Of a DNA stretch of 7,666 nt, positions 4,940-7,666 are shown piece after piece. Each line of letters begins with the position of its first letter. The stretch's first letter is position 1. The stretch is from Elusimicrobiota bacterium (GTDB lineage Bacteria > Elusimicrobiota > Endomicrobiia > Endomicrobiales > Endomicrobiaceae): NCBI GenBank assembly GCA_031256695.1, contig JAIRQB010000168.1, forward strand, positions 1 to 7,666, in the 5' to 3' direction. A program made the translations under genes and the position numbers. The notes under the pieces are model-generated. The model worked only from the letters and a program-made list of their open reading frames with translations, did no database searches and was not told where the DNA came from.

Positions 4940-6616
4940 ATGTCTGTCAAAACACAAGTCTCAAAATTGCAAAAAGCGCGTTACAATTTTCGTCCCAGTA
5001 TGCCCGATGTTTTAAAAAACAGTCCCGCTTCAATTAAAATTCAATACGGGGCTAAATCTTACCCTGAAACTCACAAAGAAGAAATCAAAGGATTTTTTCC
5101 AAACACTTACGGCGCTGAAACTGTGAAATTTCAAAAAGGCTCAAATGCTGAAATCAAGAAAAAGAAAATCAAAATCGGCGTCGTCCTCTCGGGCGGGCAG
5201 GCTCCGGGCGGGCATAATGTCATAGCGGGTATTTTTGACTGCTTAAAAAAAGCAAATCCTAAAAATGTTTTGCTCGGATATTTAGGAGGACCTTCGGGCA
5301 TTTTAAAAAATGAATTCAAAACTCTTTCCGCTAAAGAAATAGACGCTTATAGAAATACGGGCGGTTTTGATTTAATTAAATCAGGACGGACAAAGATAGA
5401 AACAGAAGAGCAGTTAGAAAAAACAAAAGAGAATTTAAAAAAATCCGCAGTTGACGGACTCATCATTATCGGCGGGGACGATTCAAATACAAATGCGGCA
5501 GTCCTTGCCGAATACTTTAAAAAAGACGGCGAAATGCTCTCAGCAATAGGCGTTCCTAAAACCATAGACGGCGATTTGAAAAACAAAAATATAGAAACTT
5601 CTTTCGGTTTTGATACCGCCGTAAAAATTTATTCCGAGCTCATCGGCAATATCTGCCGCGACGTAAATTCCTCTCAAAAATACTGGCATTTTATAAGGCT
5701 TATGGGGCGCAACGCTTCTCACATAACTTTAGAAGCCGCTTTTCAAACTCAGCCAAATATCGCTTTAATCGGCGAGGAAATCAAAGAAAAGCAGATGACT
5801 CTTTCTCAAGTTGTTGACGATATTTGCAAAGTCATAATTTCAAGGAGCGCAAAAGGCAAAGATTTCGGCATAGTTTTAGTCCCCGAGGGGCTTATAGAAT
5901 TTATACCTGAATTTAAAGAACTCATTTCCTCTTTAAACGAAGTCCTGTCAGCAAATGAAAGCGAAATCACAGCCGCCTCTATATCCGACAAAGAAAAAAA
6001 AGAATTTATATCCTCAAAACTCCCGCCTCATCTGTCTGAACTTCTAAACGCCATTCCTCACAATATCGCTATGCAATTATTGCTTGACAGGGACCCTCAC
6101 GGCAATGTAGTCGTATCGCAAATAGAGACAGAGAAACTTTTAATAGAGATGGTTAAAAAGCAGTTGGAAATTTTAAAACAAAGCAAAAAATACGGCGGGA
6201 AATTTGCGGCTATAAACCATTTCTTTGGATATGAAGGGCGCTGCGGTATGCCTTCAAATTTTGATGCAAATTACGCTTATTCTTTAGGTTATGCGGCGGC
6301 AATACTCGTCTTAAACGGATTAAACGGCTATATGGCTTGCGTCTCAAATTTAATAAAAGAGCCTTCTAAATGGCTTTGCGGCGGCATTCCCATTACAATG
6401 CTTATGAATATTGAAAGGAGAGCGGGAAAAGATAAACCCGTGATAAAAAAAGCGCTCGTTGATTTGAATGGAGCGCCTTTTAAAACATTTGAAAAGTTGA
6501 GAGAAACTTGGGCTGAAAATGAAAATTATATTTTTCCAGGTCCCATACAATTTTTCGGCGCAAAAGAAGCGGCTGACGCCGTAACCTTTACTCTCCGCTA
6601 TGAGCGCAAAAAATAA
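4940..6616 (+). CDS. pfp: PPi-dependent phosphofructokinase, long form (EC 2.7.1.90)
   Basis: 558 residues from ATG 4940 (563 from the in-frame ATG at 4925). It catalyses the reversible phosphorylation of fructose 6-phosphate by pyrophosphate in glycolysis and gluconeogenesis. Residue numbers are for the 4940 start. Landmarks: LSGGQAPGGHN (83-93), the pyrophosphate-binding loop; GGDDS (178-182), where the second Asp replaces the Gly of ATP-dependent enzymes (GGDGS) and marks PPi use; PKTIDGD (206-212) with the catalytic Asp and the PPi-associated Lys; MGR (255-257) and GYEGR (430-434) for fructose 6-phosphate. The length and the large C-terminal helical insert match the long ~550-residue group found in plants (beta subunit), spirochaetes, Chlamydiae and Bacteroidetes. 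Its stop overlaps the next start (TAATG), so the dus gene is translationally coupled. PPi use saves ATP, which fits a fermentative anaerobe. All catalytic motifs look intact. Confidence 0.93.
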   Translation: MSVKTQVSKLQKARYNFRPSMPDVLKNSPASIKIQYGAKSYPETHKEEIKGFFPNTYGAETVKFQKGSNAEIKKKKIKIGVVLSGGQAPGGHNVIAGIFDCLKKANPKNVLLGYLGGPSGILKNEFKTLSAKEIDAYRNTGGFDLIKSGRTKIETEEQLEKTKENLKKSAVDGLIIIGGDDSNTNAAVLAEYFKKDGEMLSAIGVPKTIDGDLKNKNIETSFGFDTAVKIYSELIGNICRDVNSSQKYWHFIRLMGRNASHITLEAAFQTQPNIALIGEEIKEKQMTLSQVVDDICKVIISRSAKGKDFGIVLVPEGLIEFIPEFKELISSLNEVLSANESEITAASISDKEKKEFISSKLPPHLSELLNAIPHNIAMQLLLDRDPHGNVVVSQIETEKLLIEMVKKQLEILKQSKKYGGKFAAINHFFGYEGRCGMPSNFDANYAYSLGYAAAILVLNGLNGYMACVSNLIKEPSKWLCGGIPITMLMNIERRAGKDKPVIKKALVDLNGAPFKTFEKLRETWAENENYIFPGPIQFFGAKEAADAVTFTLRYERKK

Positions 6617-7590
6617 TGGGCTTAAAAATAGGCGGCATAGAATTAAAGAATAATATCTTTCTTGCGCCTATGGCGGGGATTAGCGATTTTCCTTTAAGGT
6701 CATTGGCTAAAGAAAACGGAGCGGGGCTTGTCTATACTGAGATGGTCTCGGCAAAAGCCTTGCTCTACGGCGATAAAAAGACAAGAAAACTTTTCTATTG
6801 CGAGGATGCAGAAAGACCGATTGCCTTTCAAATTTTTGGAAGCGCCGTAAATGAAATGGGCGAGGCTGCTAAAATAGCCGCAGATTTAGGCGCTGATATT
6901 ATAGACATAAATTTGGGCTGTCCCGTCAGAAAAATAGCAAAAGCAGGCGCGGGCGCAAAATTGCTTGAAAATGAAAAAATGATTGCAGATATTTTGGAAA
7001 ATACCGTCAAAAAAGCGTCTGTCCCCGTCACTATTAAAACGAGATTGGGCTTAAAGAAGGGAGAAGAGACGGCGAGCCGCGTCCTTGAAATTTGTTGTCA
7101 AAGCGGGGTTAGAGCGATGGCGCTTCACGCAAGATACGCTTCACAAGGGCATAGCGGAGAAATTGATTTTGAAACTTTTGCCAAAGTCTGCGCGAATGCA
7201 AAAATACCAATTATCGCAAACGGCTCTATAATAGATGAAAACTCCGCTCAAAAATTCAGCGCTGTTAAAAATTGTTCAGCCCAGATGATAGGCAGAGGAG
7301 CAATAGGCAATTACTCTATATTTAAAAGGCTTGATTCTTTTTTAAACAGAAGAATTTGTCTGCCGCCGCCTTCCTTAAAAGAAAGAACAGAATATTTAAA
7401 AAAACATTTTGAAAAAGCCTTTGCTTTTTACGGAGAACAAAGGGCTGTAATTTTAATGAGAAAGACCATTCCCTATTATCTTAAAGATTTCCCGGAAGCC
7501 TCAAAATTTAGAGCGCTATTTAATCAAGCGCAAAACAGAATGGAATTTGAAAAACTTATAACAGAAATTGAAAATAAAATAGAAGCATAG
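6616..7590 (+). CDS. dusB: tRNA-dihydrouridine synthase, DusB/NifR3 family
   Basis: 324 residues, typical for DusB. It is an FMN- and NADPH-dependent cytoplasmic enzyme that reduces uridine to dihydrouridine in the tRNA D-loop. Visible landmarks: LAPMAGISDFPLR (16-28) at the flavin site, INLGCPVRKIAKAGAGAKLL with catalytic Cys102, Lys141 in TIKTRLG, LHARYASQGHSG (170-181) with His171 and Arg173, IIANGSI (199-205), and MIGRGAIGN (224-232) for FMN phosphate binding. The C-terminal ~80 residues (from about 245) form the helical tRNA-binding domain. The ATG overlaps the phosphofructokinase TAA and has no ribosome binding site of its own, so it depends on translational coupling. The exact uridine modified cannot be read from sequence; DusB is the best match because of the GCPV-K-GAGA signature, with other bacterial Dus types less likely. 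Confidence 0.92.
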   Translation: MGLKIGGIELKNNIFLAPMAGISDFPLRSLAKENGAGLVYTEMVSAKALLYGDKKTRKLFYCEDAERPIAFQIFGSAVNEMGEAAKIAADLGADIIDINLGCPVRKIAKAGAGAKLLENEKMIADILENTVKKASVPVTIKTRLGLKKGEETASRVLEICCQSGVRAMALHARYASQGHSGEIDFETFAKVCANAKIPIIANGSIIDENSAQKFSAVKNCSAQMIGRGAIGNYSIFKRLDSFLNRRICLPPPSLKERTEYLKKHFEKAFAFYGEQRAVILMRKTIPYYLKDFPEASKFRALFNQAQNRMEFEKLITEIENKIEA

Positions 7591-7605
7591 TTTAAAAAAA
7601 TGATT

Positions 7606-7612
7606 AAAGGAG
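7606..7612 (+). promoter_or_regulatory. Ribosome binding site of the last, partial gene
   Basis: AAAGGAG, 6 nt before the ATG at 7619. It supports a real gene start at the right edge of the window. Confidence 0.65.
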
Positions 7613-7618
7613 TTTCAA

Positions 7619-7666
7619 ATGAAAAAAATGTTCATTCATTTACTTTGTTGTTTTATTCCGTCAAAG
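7619..7666 (+). CDS. Start of an unidentified, probably exported protein (3' part outside window)
   Basis: Only 16 codons are visible: MKKMFIHLLCCFIPSK. Two lysines followed by a hydrophobic stretch look like the start of a signal peptide or a membrane helix; the two cysteines could belong to a lipobox, but the context is too short to tell. It lies 28 nt after the dusB stop with a good ribosome binding site, so it is probably in the same operon. No function can be assigned. Confidence 0.55.
   Translation, partial: MKKMFIHLLCCFIPSK

Overview
The window is an AT-rich (roughly 35-40% GC by eye), densely packed bacterial segment with every supported gene on the + strand. Short or overlapping junctions (TAATG twice, a 1-nt gap once) point to operons. 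The gene content (long pyrophosphate-dependent phosphofructokinase, a lone thiazole synthase, ybaB, a DusB-type enzyme) fits an anaerobic, fermentative bacterium. An Elusimicrobiota/Endomicrobium-like or similar gut-associated lineage is my best guess, held with low confidence because no rRNA or other taxonomic marker is present.

Region 1 (1-3310) is a tightly coupled three-gene unit: the C-terminal end of what looks like a divergent Hsp70 (DnaK-like) chaperone, cut by the left edge; a 588-residue protein with a degenerate J-like N-terminus lacking HPD, one membrane span and a beta-rich C-terminal domain; and a single-ring AAA+ ATPase with intact Walker A/B, sensor 1, arginine-finger and pore-loop motifs. 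Together they look like a chaperone/remodelling module tied to the membrane, and this is the most interesting part of the window.

Region 2 (3311-4216) is thiG, with its own extended -10 promoter and a strong ribosome binding site. No other thiamin gene and no TPP riboswitch is visible.

Region 3 (4217-4610) is a gene-free gap of 394 nt, unusually large for this segment. It holds a run of AT-rich heptamers, a threefold perfect or near-perfect 18-bp direct repeat, a long bulged inverted repeat, and a small hairpin that would read as an intrinsic terminator on the - strand.

Region 4 (4611-7666) looks like a second operon: ybaB (nucleoid-associated protein), a PPi-dependent phosphofructokinase, a DusB-family tRNA-dihydrouridine synthase whose start overlaps the kinase stop, and the first 16 codons of a protein that begins like an exported one.
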